Shown here one piece after another: positions 36,544-45,045 of a DNA stretch of 64,000 bases; within the stretch, counting starts at the first letter, position 1, and each line of letters starts with the position of its first letter. Below the pieces are notes generated by a model. The model did no database searches and was not told the origin of the DNA. It saw only the letters and a list, made by a program, of their open reading frames with translations. The position numbers and the translations under genes are program-made. Origin of the DNA: Methylomonas paludis (lineage in GTDB: Bacteria > Pseudomonadota > Gammaproteobacteria > Methylococcales > Methylomonadaceae); assembly GCF_018734325.1 (NCBI RefSeq), contig NZ_CP073754.1, positions 620,001 to 684,000 of the forward strand, written 5' to 3'.

Positions 36544-36570
36544 AGCGGCTTTCCACAGCCTGCCGGCCCG

Positions 36571-37392
36571 ATGTTTTTAATTAACGGCGAGCGCAGGCAG
36601 ACTGTCGATGCGGCTGATCGGGGTTTTCAGTACGGCGATGGTTTGTTTGAAACCCTGGCCGTCAGCCAGGGCCGGCTACAATTTCTGCAACAACATTTAA
36701 AGCGTTTGGCTTTGGGCTGTGCAAAATTGCTGTTGCCGGAGCCTGATTTACAGCTGCTGGCTGCCGAGGCCCAACAATTGGCGGCCCAGGCTGAACAGGG
36801 GGTAGTGAAAATCATCATTACTCGTGGCAGCGGTGGCCGAGGCTATCGTCAGCCAGGTGTCATTTCCACTACCCGTGTTCTGGGTCTATATCCTTATCCA
36901 AATTATCCGGCTGATTATCAGCAACACGGCGTGGTGGTGCGGCTTTGTCAGCAGCGGGTGTCTGGAACTGCCGCACTGGCGGGCGTTAAACACCTGAATC
37001 GGTTGGAACAAATTCTAGCCAGGGCCGAGTGGCAGGATGAGGCTATTCAGGAAGGCTTGATGCTGGATAATAGCGGAGCAGTGGTCGAGGGCACCATGAG
37101 CAATCTATTTGTGCTGAAACAGGGTACACTGTGCACCCCGGCTCTGACCAACTGTGGAGTTGCCGGTATTATCAGAGAAATTGTGATGAACTTGGCCGCT
37201 CAACAACACATACCGGTGCTGGAAACGGTATTGCCGCCCCAGGCATTATTCCAGGCTGATGAAATTTTCCTGACCAATTCCGTGATCGGCATTTGGCCGG
37301 TACGGCAACTTGAGCAGCAGTCTTTCCCGGTGGGTGCTGTTACCCGTGTTTTGCAAAACCAGTTCAAAGCCTTATGTCACCCCGCAGCCTGA
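36571..37392 (+). CDS. pabC: Aminodeoxychorismate lyase
   Basis: 273 residues of the class IV PLP fold. DRGFQYGDGLFETLAV is the N-terminal signature, VKHLNRLEQILARAEW holds the PLP Lys, and EGTMSNLFVLKQG and EIFLTNSVIGIWPVR follow. It releases pyruvate from 4-amino-4-deoxychorismate to give p-aminobenzoate for folate. It follows fabF by 27 bases and overlaps mltG by 19. The related branched-chain aminotransferases share the fold, but context decides for PabC. Confidence 0.93.
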   Translation: MFLINGERRQTVDAADRGFQYGDGLFETLAVSQGRLQFLQQHLKRLALGCAKLLLPEPDLQLLAAEAQQLAAQAEQGVVKIIITRGSGGRGYRQPGVISTTRVLGLYPYPNYPADYQQHGVVVRLCQQRVSGTAALAGVKHLNRLEQILARAEWQDEAIQEGLMLDNSGAVVEGTMSNLFVLKQGTLCTPALTNCGVAGIIREIVMNLAAQQHIPVLETVLPPQALFQADEIFLTNSVIGIWPVRQLEQQSFPVGAVTRVLQNQFKALCHPAA

Positions 37393-38387
37393 GCATGGGC
37401 AGAAGCATTGTGGCGTTTACCATCTTGATGGTGGTGGGCTTGCTGCTGGTCTGGGGCAGTATGCACAATCAGCTGATTTTAAAAAAATCGCTGATTACCG
37501 CCGATACTGTTTTTGAAATTAAAAAAGGCGATTCATTAGATTCCATTACCCGCCAGTTGCAAGCCCAGCATATTGATATTCATCCGCTGTGGTTTAAACT
37601 GTTTGCTTACCGGCATCATCTGGGTCATTTGATGAAAGCTGGAGAATATCAGCTCAAAAAAGGTGCAACTGCCGCCGATATTCTGCAATTATTTGCCGAC
37701 GGTAAAACCCGTCAATATGCCATTACTTTTCCGGAAGGCTGGGCGTTTAAGCAGGTATTTCAAGCCATTAAAAATAACCCAAATCTGCAACATACCATTA
37801 GCGATGAAAATCTGCATGTGGTCATGGCGGCCATCGGTTCTGATAAAAACTATCCGGAAGGTTTGTTTTTTCCGGATACTTATTTCTTTGAAAAAAATAC
37901 CAGTGATGTGGAATTGCTGAAACGCGCCCACGATAAAATGCAGCAGGTGCTGGCCACGGAGTGGGAAAAGCGCGATCAGGCCATCCCTTTGGAAAATCCT
38001 TATCAAGCCCTGATTCTGGCCTCGATTGTGGAAAAAGAAACCGCTGCCCGTGAAGAACGCAAACAGATAGCCGGGGTGTTTACCCGCCGCCTGAAAAAAG
38101 GTATGTTGCTGCAAACCGACCCTACCGTAATTTACGGCATGGGCGATGAATATCACGGCGATATCCGCCTGAAAGATTTGCGCCAGCCTACGCCGTATAA
38201 TACCTATATCATTGAAGGCCTGCCGCCCACTCCCATCGCCATGCCCGGCAAAGAGGCCATAGTCGCGGCCCTGCACCCCGACAATAACAGCGAAAGCCTG
38301 TATTTTGTTGCCAGAGGCGATGGTCGTCACATGTTTTCCAGTACCTTGGCCGAACATGAAAAATACGTGGATCGTTACCAACGATGA
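37374..38387 (+). CDS. mltG: Endolytic murein transglycosylase MltG
   Basis: 337 residues from 37374, or 330 from an ATG at 37395; both are plausible. One N-terminal membrane helix (IVAFTILMVVGLLLVWGSM), a LysM-like domain (FEIKKGDSLDSITRQLQAQ) and the YceG catalytic domain follow, with ILASIVEKETAAREERK carrying the active Glu, then LLQTDPTVIYGMGDEYHGD and PTPYNTYIIEGLPPTPIAMP. It cuts nascent glycan strands at the inner membrane and sets strand length. Its stop overlaps the tmk start by four bases. Confidence 0.96.
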   Translation: MSPRSLSMGRSIVAFTILMVVGLLLVWGSMHNQLILKKSLITADTVFEIKKGDSLDSITRQLQAQHIDIHPLWFKLFAYRHHLGHLMKAGEYQLKKGATAADILQLFADGKTRQYAITFPEGWAFKQVFQAIKNNPNLQHTISDENLHVVMAAIGSDKNYPEGLFFPDTYFFEKNTSDVELLKRAHDKMQQVLATEWEKRDQAIPLENPYQALILASIVEKETAAREERKQIAGVFTRRLKKGMLLQTDPTVIYGMGDEYHGDIRLKDLRQPTPYNTYIIEGLPPTPIAMPGKEAIVAALHPDNNSESLYFVARGDGRHMFSSTLAEHEKYVDRYQR

Positions 38388-39019
38388 AGCGGGGCCGTTT
38401 TATTAGTCTGGAAGGCGGCGAGGGCGTGGGTAAATCCACCAATTTGCTGTTTATCCGGGAATTGCTGGAACAACAGGGTATAGATTTGCTGGTAACCCGT
38501 GAGCCTGGTGGAACACCGTTGGCGGAAAAAATCCGCCAATTGCTGCTGGAGCACACCGAGGAAACGTTGACCGATCAGGCTGAGTTATTACTGGTATTTG
38601 CGGCCCGCGCCCAGCATATCCAGCATGTGATTTTACCGGCTTTGCAGTGCGGTCAATGGGTATTGTGCGATCGCTTTATCGATGCCACTTATGCCTATCA
38701 GGGCGGTGGTCGGCAATTGGATCAGCACACGATAGCCTGGCTGGAAAACACCGTGCTGAACGGCTTGGTTCCAGATTTGACGCTGTTGCTGGATGCCCCG
38801 GTGGAAACCGGTTTACAGCGTGCTCAAGTGCGTGGTGAACTGGACAGGTTTGAATTGGAAGAACTGGCGTTTTTCCAGCGGGTCAGACAGGCTTATCTGC
38901 TCCGTGCTGCCCAGCATGCTGAGCGTTTTAGAATCATCCAGGCCTGCCGGTCATTGCCGGAAGTACAGCAACAAATCAGGGTAGCTTTAGCATCTTTATT
39001 GCCTAAATACTCTGAATGA
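38384..39019 (+). CDS. tmk: Thymidylate kinase
   Basis: 211 residues. P-loop SLEGGEGVGKSTN, the TREPGGTPLAE segment and the CDRFIDATYAYQGGGRQLD motif are typical of bacterial TMPK. It phosphorylates dTMP to dTDP with ATP. It overlaps mltG by four bases and is followed after 119 bases by holB. Confidence 0.97.
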   Translation: MKRGRFISLEGGEGVGKSTNLLFIRELLEQQGIDLLVTREPGGTPLAEKIRQLLLEHTEETLTDQAELLLVFAARAQHIQHVILPALQCGQWVLCDRFIDATYAYQGGGRQLDQHTIAWLENTVLNGLVPDLTLLLDAPVETGLQRAQVRGELDRFELEELAFFQRVRQAYLLRAAQHAERFRIIQACRSLPEVQQQIRVALASLLPKYSE

Positions 39020-39138
39020 AATGGTATTGGGGAGTCACATGCGCCATATACCCGCCTAAAATTCAATCAGCGCAAATCCAACTCTTTCTTGCCTTGGCTT
39101 GAATCAGGTAAACAGTCGGCCCATGTTATAATCCGGGT

Positions 39139-40125
39139 ATGACTCAGTCGTTTTCCCAAATTTATCCCTGGCAGCAGGCCGATTGGCAACATTTGCAAGC
39201 CTATCGGCATCAGCAGCGCATTCCGCAGGCCTTGTTGTTTTCTGGTCCTGCGGGTGTCGGTAAACGTCAGCTGGCAGAGGTTTTTGCTCGTCTGTTGCTG
39301 TGTCAGGCTCCGCAGCAAGACCTGCCATGTGGTGTCTGTCCGGCCTGCGAATTGCTGCAGGCGCAAACCCATTCGGATTATCTGAGTCTGGAACCCGATG
39401 CGGAAGGCAAGGTTATTGGGGTGGATAAGATTCGCCAGTTGATTGCCAAACTGGCTTTAACTCCGCAGTATGCCGGTTATCGTACCGTGATTATTGCTCC
39501 CGCCGATAGGCTGAACAGTGCTGCCGCTAATGCCTTTTTGAAATGTCTGGAAGAACCGCCGGAACGCAGCTGTTTTTTGTTGATCAGTGATCAACCGGGC
39601 TTATTACCAGCCACAGTGCGTAGTCGCTGTCAAAAACTGCAGGTTCAATGTCCAGATCCGCAATTGGCTATGGACTGGCTGGCTGGGCAAGGTGTCAATG
39701 CAGATAGCGGCCAATTGCTGAAGCTTGCTCAAGGTGCGCCCTTGTTAGCCAAGGTTTATGCCGAACAAAATATTTTGCAATTACGCCGTGATACCTTTAC
39801 CGGCTGGCTGCAGGTTGGTCAGGGCAAAGCCAATTTAGTCCAACTGGCTGAACAATGGCATAAATATGATACCCAGACTCTGGATTTGATTCTGGCCTGG
39901 CTGAGTGTCTGGCTGGCTGATATTGTCAAGCTCAGGCATGGCGCCGATATAGCCAATCCGGATTTTGCTGCGGAATTGCAAAGCCTGGCCGCAAGGCTTG
40001 ATTTGCCAGCGGTATATGCGCATTATGACAGGGTATTGCGCAGCAAGGCCTTGCTGCCGACTCAGTTAAACCGGCAATTGCAAGCCGAACAGTTATTGAT
40101 AGACTGGCGGCAATTGCACGGCTGA
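39139..40125 (+). CDS. holB: DNA polymerase III subunit delta'
   Basis: 328 residues of the clamp-loader AAA+ type: FSGPAGVGKRQLAEVFA (P-loop region), a zinc module with four Cys (CQAPQQDLPCGVCPAC), ADRLNSAAANAFLKCLEEPP and SRC in VRSRCQKLQV. Delta' helps load the beta clamp. The pilZ gene often found between holB and tatD in other gammaproteobacteria is absent; about 100 bases of non-coding DNA lie there. Confidence 0.95.
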   Translation: MTQSFSQIYPWQQADWQHLQAYRHQQRIPQALLFSGPAGVGKRQLAEVFARLLLCQAPQQDLPCGVCPACELLQAQTHSDYLSLEPDAEGKVIGVDKIRQLIAKLALTPQYAGYRTVIIAPADRLNSAAANAFLKCLEEPPERSCFLLISDQPGLLPATVRSRCQKLQVQCPDPQLAMDWLAGQGVNADSGQLLKLAQGAPLLAKVYAEQNILQLRRDTFTGWLQVGQGKANLVQLAEQWHKYDTQTLDLILAWLSVWLADIVKLRHGADIANPDFAAELQSLAARLDLPAVYAHYDRVLRSKALLPTQLNRQLQAEQLLIDWRQLHG

Positions 40126-40224
40126 ATTCGCCAAAACGACTTGCATGCCTAGATAAGCTTAATTATATGGGCTTGGCTATCCCGGCCTTTGCCGATGTTA
40201 CCTTATTAAACACCACTCGCCGCT

Positions 40225-41001
40225 ATGTTTATTGACTCTCATTGCCATCTCGACCGCATCGACCTAAGCCGCTATCAGAATGATTTCGATTTATTTGTCC
40301 AGGATGCCGGCCATCAGCAAATTGAGCACATGCTCTGCATCAGTATTGACCTGGAACGCTATCCGGCTATGCACGAACTGGTGGCGGCTTATCCGCAGAT
40401 TTCCCTGTCGGTGGGTGTGCATCCTACTGTTACTGATGGTCAGGAGCCCAGTCAGGCCGATTTACTGGCGCTGGCCGCTGATTCTAAAGTGATTGCCATC
40501 GGTGAAACCGGATTGGATTATTTTCATAATCAAGGGGATTTGGCTTGGCAACATCAGCGTTTTATCAATCATATAGAAGTTGCCAAAACGTTACGCAAGC
40601 CGCTGATTATTCATACCCGTGATGCCGGTCAGGATTCATTGCAAGTGCTGGCAGCCCACGGGGCTGATCGGGTTGGTGGTATTATTCACTGTTTTACCGA
40701 AGACTGGGCCTATGCCGAAAAAGCGTTGGAGTTGAATTTTTATATCTCGTTTTCCGGCATAGTGACATTTAAAAATGCCCATGCCATCAAGGAAGTTGCC
40801 CAAAAAGTCCCGGCTGACCGGTTTTTGATAGAAACCGATTCCCCGTATCTGGCTCCCACGCCATTTCGTGGCAAACCCAATTATCCGGTATATGTGCGTT
40901 ATGTAGCGGAAGCCATTGCCGAGTTGCGGGGTATTAGCGTGGCCGAAGTAGCGGCATTAAGCACTGCCAATTTCCGCCGTTTGTTTGCAGAGCATTTGTA
41001 A
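40225..41001 (+). CDS. TatD-family metal-dependent hydrolase (YcfH type)
   Basis: 258 residues. Metal ligands are seen in FIDSHCHLDRID, IGETGLDYFHNQ, IIHTRDAGQD, GIIHCFTED and ETDSPYLAPTPFRGKPN. TatD-family enzymes are metal-dependent DNases/hydrolases; the position after holB is that of ycfH. The stop lies a few bases before the terminator of the minus-strand candidate RNA at 41004. Confidence 0.94.
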   Translation: MFIDSHCHLDRIDLSRYQNDFDLFVQDAGHQQIEHMLCISIDLERYPAMHELVAAYPQISLSVGVHPTVTDGQEPSQADLLALAADSKVIAIGETGLDYFHNQGDLAWQHQRFINHIEVAKTLRKPLIIHTRDAGQDSLQVLAAHGADRVGGIIHCFTEDWAYAEKALELNFYISFSGIVTFKNAHAIKEVAQKVPADRFLIETDSPYLAPTPFRGKPNYPVYVRYVAEAIAELRGISVAEVAALSTANFRRLFAEHL

Positions 41002-41003
41002 AA

Positions 41004-41099
41004 CGCAAAAAAAATGCGGTCACCGAGGGGAGGAGACCGCATTTAACGAGGAAGGAAATAACTCGCTTACCTGGAGGTGTGGTTCAGGTACTTGAGTCG
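41004..41099 (-). ncRNA. Candidate small RNA with three hairpins and C/U-rich anti-Shine-Dalgarno loops
   Basis: On the minus strand a perfect -10 box (41106-41111) is followed by about 95 non-coding bases ending in an intrinsic terminator. The RNA would fold into three hairpins in series: TACCTG / CAGGTA with loop AACCACACCTC (41068-41090); CGAG / CTCG with loop TTATTTCCTTC (41047-41065); and the terminator stem AAATGCGGTC / GACCGCATTT with loop TCCTCCCCTCGGT (41012-41044). Each loop is C/U-rich and the last can pair with AGGGGAGGA-like ribosome binding sites. Trans-acting small RNAs of the CcsR/cuckoo type use such loops. Read on the plus strand the same DNA shows GGA in every loop, as in CsrA/RsmA sponge RNAs, but no plus-strand terminator is present. 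Size, promoter and terminator favour the minus strand. Confidence 0.6.
41007..41044 (-). terminator. Intrinsic terminator of the candidate small RNA (minus strand)
   Basis: A perfect 10-bp stem (41012-41021 with 41035-41044) is followed on the minus strand by T residues continuous with the stem (eight in a row, 41007-41014). On the plus strand only three T residues follow. The stem starts ten bases after the tatD stop, so it could also protect the tatD message. Confidence 0.85.
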
Positions 41100-41349
41100 G
41101 TACTGATTATAGAATAAGCCTGGGATCAGGAAAATGAGGCAAATTGCCGCGTGACAAATTGTCGCTGCCTGGCGCTTTGAAACGCTTAGCCTAGTGTGCT
41201 CTGGTGCAGTACTTGAACTTAACTCACAGCACATCGGTCAATCTGTGCTTAATTGATTTGAAAAACCATAAAGCCTAGCCAGGATGCTGCCACGCGGTGC
41301 CGAAAACCCGTGCTGCGATTTTCTTTATGGTGAATAGCGACGAGAAACC
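41100..41349. other. Promoter and leader region of rlmG, with inverted repeats
   Basis: No gene. It holds two small palindromes (GGCAAATTGCC 41138-41148, GACAAATTGTC 41153-41163) and a 9-bp inverted repeat (ACCATAAAG 41265-41273 / CTTTATGGT 41323-41331) whose right arm ends 18 bases before the rlmG start codon, so it could close a leader structure near the ribosome binding site. Confidence 0.5.
41106..41111 (-). promoter_or_regulatory. -10 box of the candidate small RNA
   Basis: Perfect TATAAT on the minus strand, placing a start near 41099. The -35 region at 17 bases reads TTTTCC, a weak match, so an activator may be needed. Confidence 0.45.
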
Positions 41350-42480
41350 ATGGAAACCTGTTTAGAAGTACCGCAAGGCAGTTATCAATTGCAGCGCTTG
41401 CCGTTGCGTAAACTCGAGTTGCTGCAAGCCTGGGATGCTGCCGACTGTTATTTGCTGGAGCATCTGGCTGGCGCAGCACCGCCGCTGAATACGTCCATCG
41501 TTATTTTAAACGATAGCTTTGGTGCATTAGGTGTGGCGCTGCATGATTATTCGCCGCTAGCCAGCTCAGACTCTTATCTTTCCCAACAATCCAGCCGCCA
41601 CAATCTGGTTTTAAATGGTCTGGCAGCAGAGCAATTGACTTTGTTAAGTAGTTTGGAAACACCAGCGGGCGAAATTGATTATCTTTTGATCAAAGTGCCG
41701 AAAACCCTGGCCTTGCTGGAATATCAATTGTTATGTCTGCGACCGCTGTTAAGACCAGATAGTAAAGTTATTGTCGCTGGTATGGTGAAAAACCTGCCGG
41801 CATCGGTCTGGAAACTGCTTGAGCGGCTGATCGGCCCCACCACCACTTCCTTGGCAGTAAAAAAAGCCCGTTTAATTTTTGCCCAGCTTGACCCGGCTAT
41901 CCCGCTGCCGGATAACCCCTATCCGTCCAGCTACATACTTGAAAACAGCGCTTACCGGATTTACAACCACGCCAACGTATTTTCGCGTGATAGCCTGGAT
42001 ATCGGCAGCCGCTTTTTACTTCAGCATTTGCCCAATAATCCTGATTACCATGATTTCATCGATCTGGGTTGCGGTAATGGCGTGATCGGCTTGATGCTGG
42101 CGGCAAAGCAGCCCCAGGCCAGGCTGACTTTTGTGGATGAGTCCTATATGGCGCTGGCCAGCGCCCGGCAAAATTTTACGGCAGCACTTGCGGAAAGAAC
42201 CGCCGATTTTGTGTTGGATGACTGCCTAAGCAGTTTTGCGCCGGCTGCCGCGGATTGTATTATTTGCAATCCGCCATTCCATCAGCAGCATACCATCGGT
42301 GATCACATCGCCTGGCAAATGTTCAAACAGGCCTATCGGGTGTTGCGTCCGGGGGGTGAGTTGCGCGTCATCGGTAACCGCCATCTCAATTATCCGGCCA
42401 GCCTGAAAAAATTGTACGGCAATTGTCAGGTGCTGGCCGGCAATGACAAGTTTGTAATTATGCGGGCATTAAAGCGTTAA
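41350..42480 (+). CDS. rlmG: 23S rRNA (guanine-N2) methyltransferase RlmG-type
   Basis: 376 residues with a degenerate N-terminal methyltransferase-like half and an active C-terminal Rossmann domain: HDFIDLGCGNGVIGLMLAAK (SAM site), TFVDESYMALASARQNF, and the catalytic CNPPFHQQHTIGDHIAWQMF. This NPPFH form with the N-terminal duplication is that of RlmG/RsmC; the HTIGDHIAWQMF stretch and overall order favour RlmG (G1835 in E. coli numbering). RsmC is the main alternative. The 3' end overlaps the convergent gene at 42458 by 23 bases. Confidence 0.85.
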   Translation: METCLEVPQGSYQLQRLPLRKLELLQAWDAADCYLLEHLAGAAPPLNTSIVILNDSFGALGVALHDYSPLASSDSYLSQQSSRHNLVLNGLAAEQLTLLSSLETPAGEIDYLLIKVPKTLALLEYQLLCLRPLLRPDSKVIVAGMVKNLPASVWKLLERLIGPTTTSLAVKKARLIFAQLDPAIPLPDNPYPSSYILENSAYRIYNHANVFSRDSLDIGSRFLLQHLPNNPDYHDFIDLGCGNGVIGLMLAAKQPQARLTFVDESYMALASARQNFTAALAERTADFVLDDCLSSFAPAAADCIICNPPFHQQHTIGDHIAWQMFKQAYRVLRPGGELRVIGNRHLNYPASLKKLYGNCQVLAGNDKFVIMRALKR

Positions 42481-42907
42481 GCTGGGCCTGATAAAGATTG
42501 GCCAAGTCAGTTTTGGTCAGTGTGGCGATAATCTGCAAGTCATCGTCCAGAATTTCGTATAACAGCTCATCCTCACTGCGTATGCTGAACAGCACAATCG
42601 CATCTATATTACCGCCGCCTTCCCGATGCGGCTCCTCGCTGGCTGGGCTGGAAGTATAACGGCCGGTAGGCCGGATTTCCTTGAGTTGACCGTCTGTCGT
42701 ATACAAACGATGCTCGCCCTGGATCACAAGCATTTTATTCAGGGCTTTGTGGCGGTGCAGCACAATCTGCTGATGGGCCGCAAATTTGAAAATAACATCA
42801 ATGGTATTGTGATTTTCATCAATGTCCAGAATAGAATATTGAAAATGTTCAAAACTGCCCAATGTTTGCCAGAGTATAGTTTTGTCGTCAAATTGATAGT
42901 TGCTCAT
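42458..42907 (-). CDS. Small cupin-like protein of unknown function
   Basis: 149 residues from the ATG at 42907 (MSNYQFDDKTILWQTLG). The longer open frame to 43048 lacks support. The middle has a cupin-like beta pattern with HHs spaced as in small-molecule-binding barrels (FAAHQQIVLHRHKALNKMLV, IQGEHRLYTTDGQLKEIRP), followed by EEPHREGGGNIDAIVLFSIR and an acidic helical tail. No catalytic motif beyond this is clear. It converges with rlmG and overlaps its end. Confidence 0.7.
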   Translation of the reverse strand: MSNYQFDDKTILWQTLGSFEHFQYSILDIDENHNTIDVIFKFAAHQQIVLHRHKALNKMLVIQGEHRLYTTDGQLKEIRPTGRYTSSPASEEPHREGGGNIDAIVLFSIRSEDELLYEILDDDLQIIATLTKTDLANLYQAQLNALMPA

Positions 42908-43151
42908 AATGTTGTCGCGGTTGGTGTTTGGTGGCGACAGCATAAATTGCCAGGCTCGGCGCGGAAACCGAGATTTGCCTGAGGATGCCGGGAAATTTGC
43001 CCGGGGATTTGATGCGGATTGTGGTGGGGCAGACAAGGTGCAGTACATCGCCCCCTGTCTATTTGATGTCTGACTGTACCCACCTTACAGTCACCGATGT
43101 TCTGAGTTGGATTTGCCTGCCTGGTAGCAGGCAAATCCGGATTGCCAAGCT

Positions 43152-44744
43152 TTAGACGTTTTTGCGTTTACGTGCAGCACCAAATAAGCCCAGCAGGCCG
43201 CTGCCTAACAGCCAGACACTGCCTGGAACCGGCACAGCGGCAGCGGTAGGAGCCAAAGCGACCCCACCAAAACGCTGGCCGGCAGCGGCAGTTTCCAATA
43301 CGCTAAAAGAGGTATTTGCTGCTGTGGAATCGCCGGCTATGGTAATAGCCACAATTTGATTAGGATCGGCACCCAGGTCATGAGTGGTTTCATTACTGAC
43401 AGTAGAGGTAGTACCGTAAATGGTAAAGCTGCCATCGGCATTAACCTGGCCGGTAATATTGCGCAGGCCGTCTTCCTGTACCTGCCAGCTTAAGCCGGTT
43501 GGAGTTGTGGCAGGCTGATCAAGCAGACCTTTCTGAAAAGTTTGGACATCGGTCCATGTGCCGCTGATCAGTTTCCATTCTTCCAGGCCGGCATAAGTAG
43601 TGACTTTGCCGGCTACGCCTAAACGTACGCCATCGCCTTCATCAGCCACAAACAAGGTAGTCGAATTGGCAAACCACAGACCGAATGGGTGTGGAGTTGC
43701 GGTCAGAGTAGCAGGCGCTTCCGCCACTTTTTCAGATAAAGCATTAAAACCAGGCAGAATGCTGATGCTGGCATTTGCAGGAATACTGCCGCCATTAGCC
43801 AGAGCGCCGGTAGCGCCTACCTGATAAACCGTATTCACACCATTGCTGCCGCTGCCTTTGGTGACAAACAAGGTGTTGTCGAATATGGTCTCGCTGCGGA
43901 AATTGTCGTCTTTGCCGGTTTTGTCTGCGGCATAGTTAGCGCCGGGATTAGCCGGATTAGGTACTTGCGCCAGTGAGAAGCCATGTTGATAGCCGGTAGA
44001 GCTGCCAAACGTGCCTTGGGTTGCACCAATCGCAGTGGTGTTGCCGGAACTGCCGACTGCGATGGATTGCACGCCGGTGTTGTCACTTAATTGGCTTAAC
44101 ACGGTACCGTTACCGCTGCCGTTGCCGGCGTTACCCACCATATAATATTGACCGTTGGCCTGGATGGCAGCACGGCCATTATTGCCGCTGTATGCATTGA
44201 CCTGGGTCAGCGACACATTGCCGGTGCTTAAATCTACGCTGGCAATTTCACGGGCAGAAGTCGATTTTACCGGGTTAGAGGCATCCACTACCGCTGCAGT
44301 GTTGGAATTGGAAACGTCCAAAGCGTTGGCCGGGGCGGCATAACCCATGAAACTAACCGATTTGCCGTCAGTAGATACGTTCAAAGCCAGTTCGGATTTG
44401 GAAGCAAAGCTGGTGTTGATTTTGCTTGAGTCCAGTGCCAGTGAGCTGACAACTGTACCGCTGGTGGTGATTTGATCCAGATAAATTGGTGAAGTAACGC
44501 CGAATGAGGCATCCGGTGTTTCATTTTTAAACACATTCGGAAAAGAACCGTCAGCAATGGCAGTCCCACCGCCAGGCAGAGTTTGACCAATCGTCACGGT
44601 TGAAGCGTCGCCAGTGTAAACAGTGCGGGAAACGATCAGGTTACCAGCGGTAAAGGCATCCGCCATTGCACCGTTGGCATAGCCTAATGACAACATCGCC
44701 GCCGCAATAGCGGTTCTGGCGGGAAATTTGTTAACAAACTGCAT
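43152..44744 (-). CDS. Large secreted protein with a VPxPxxxW-type C-terminal sorting tail
   Basis: 530 residues from the ATG at 44744, which has GGAG seven bases upstream; an upstream in-frame start at 44768 is less likely. Signal peptide MQFVNKFPARTAIAAAMLSL with cleavage near AMA. The body is Asn/Gly/Thr-rich with a repeated beta pattern that looks like a propeller or lactonase-like fold (LFVTKGSGSNGVNTVYQVG, LWFANSTTLFVADEGDG, EEWKLISGTWTDVQTFQ). The tail is VPVPGSVWLLGSGLLGLFG followed by AARKRKNV, the VPxPxxxW variant of PEP-CTERM. It should be exported and processed by an EpsH/XrtA-type exosortase, which is not in this window. Function of the body unknown. Confidence 0.8.
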   Translation of the reverse strand: MQFVNKFPARTAIAAAMLSLGYANGAMADAFTAGNLIVSRTVYTGDASTVTIGQTLPGGGTAIADGSFPNVFKNETPDASFGVTSPIYLDQITTSGTVVSSLALDSSKINTSFASKSELALNVSTDGKSVSFMGYAAPANALDVSNSNTAAVVDASNPVKSTSAREIASVDLSTGNVSLTQVNAYSGNNGRAAIQANGQYYMVGNAGNGSGNGTVLSQLSDNTGVQSIAVGSSGNTTAIGATQGTFGSSTGYQHGFSLAQVPNPANPGANYAADKTGKDDNFRSETIFDNTLFVTKGSGSNGVNTVYQVGATGALANGGSIPANASISILPGFNALSEKVAEAPATLTATPHPFGLWFANSTTLFVADEGDGVRLGVAGKVTTYAGLEEWKLISGTWTDVQTFQKGLLDQPATTPTGLSWQVQEDGLRNITGQVNADGSFTIYGTTSTVSNETTHDLGADPNQIVAITIAGDSTAANTSFSVLETAAAGQRFGGVALAPTAAAVPVPGSVWLLGSGLLGLFGAARKRKNV

Positions 44745-45045
44745 GTTCAGCTCCGAAAGATTAGTCAATTAATTGTTTGAGTTATAAATGGCGCCCGATT
44801 CGTAATTGCACAGTATTTGTTTCAGGCTCCATCTTTTTTCACGGTAACAAGGCAATGTGACATATCTGAGAACTGGTTCACAAAATGAGGCTTTGTCATT
44901 AAAATATAACGAGTTTGCAACAAACTCTTCATGAGTTCGCATAATCGTGCCAAGTCACTAGCAAAAATAAGGTTTACTAGCCCATCTACCGGCTCATAAA
45001 TGTTAAGATAGAATAAATTAAACTTTTTCAGGTGCATTCTCCTTA

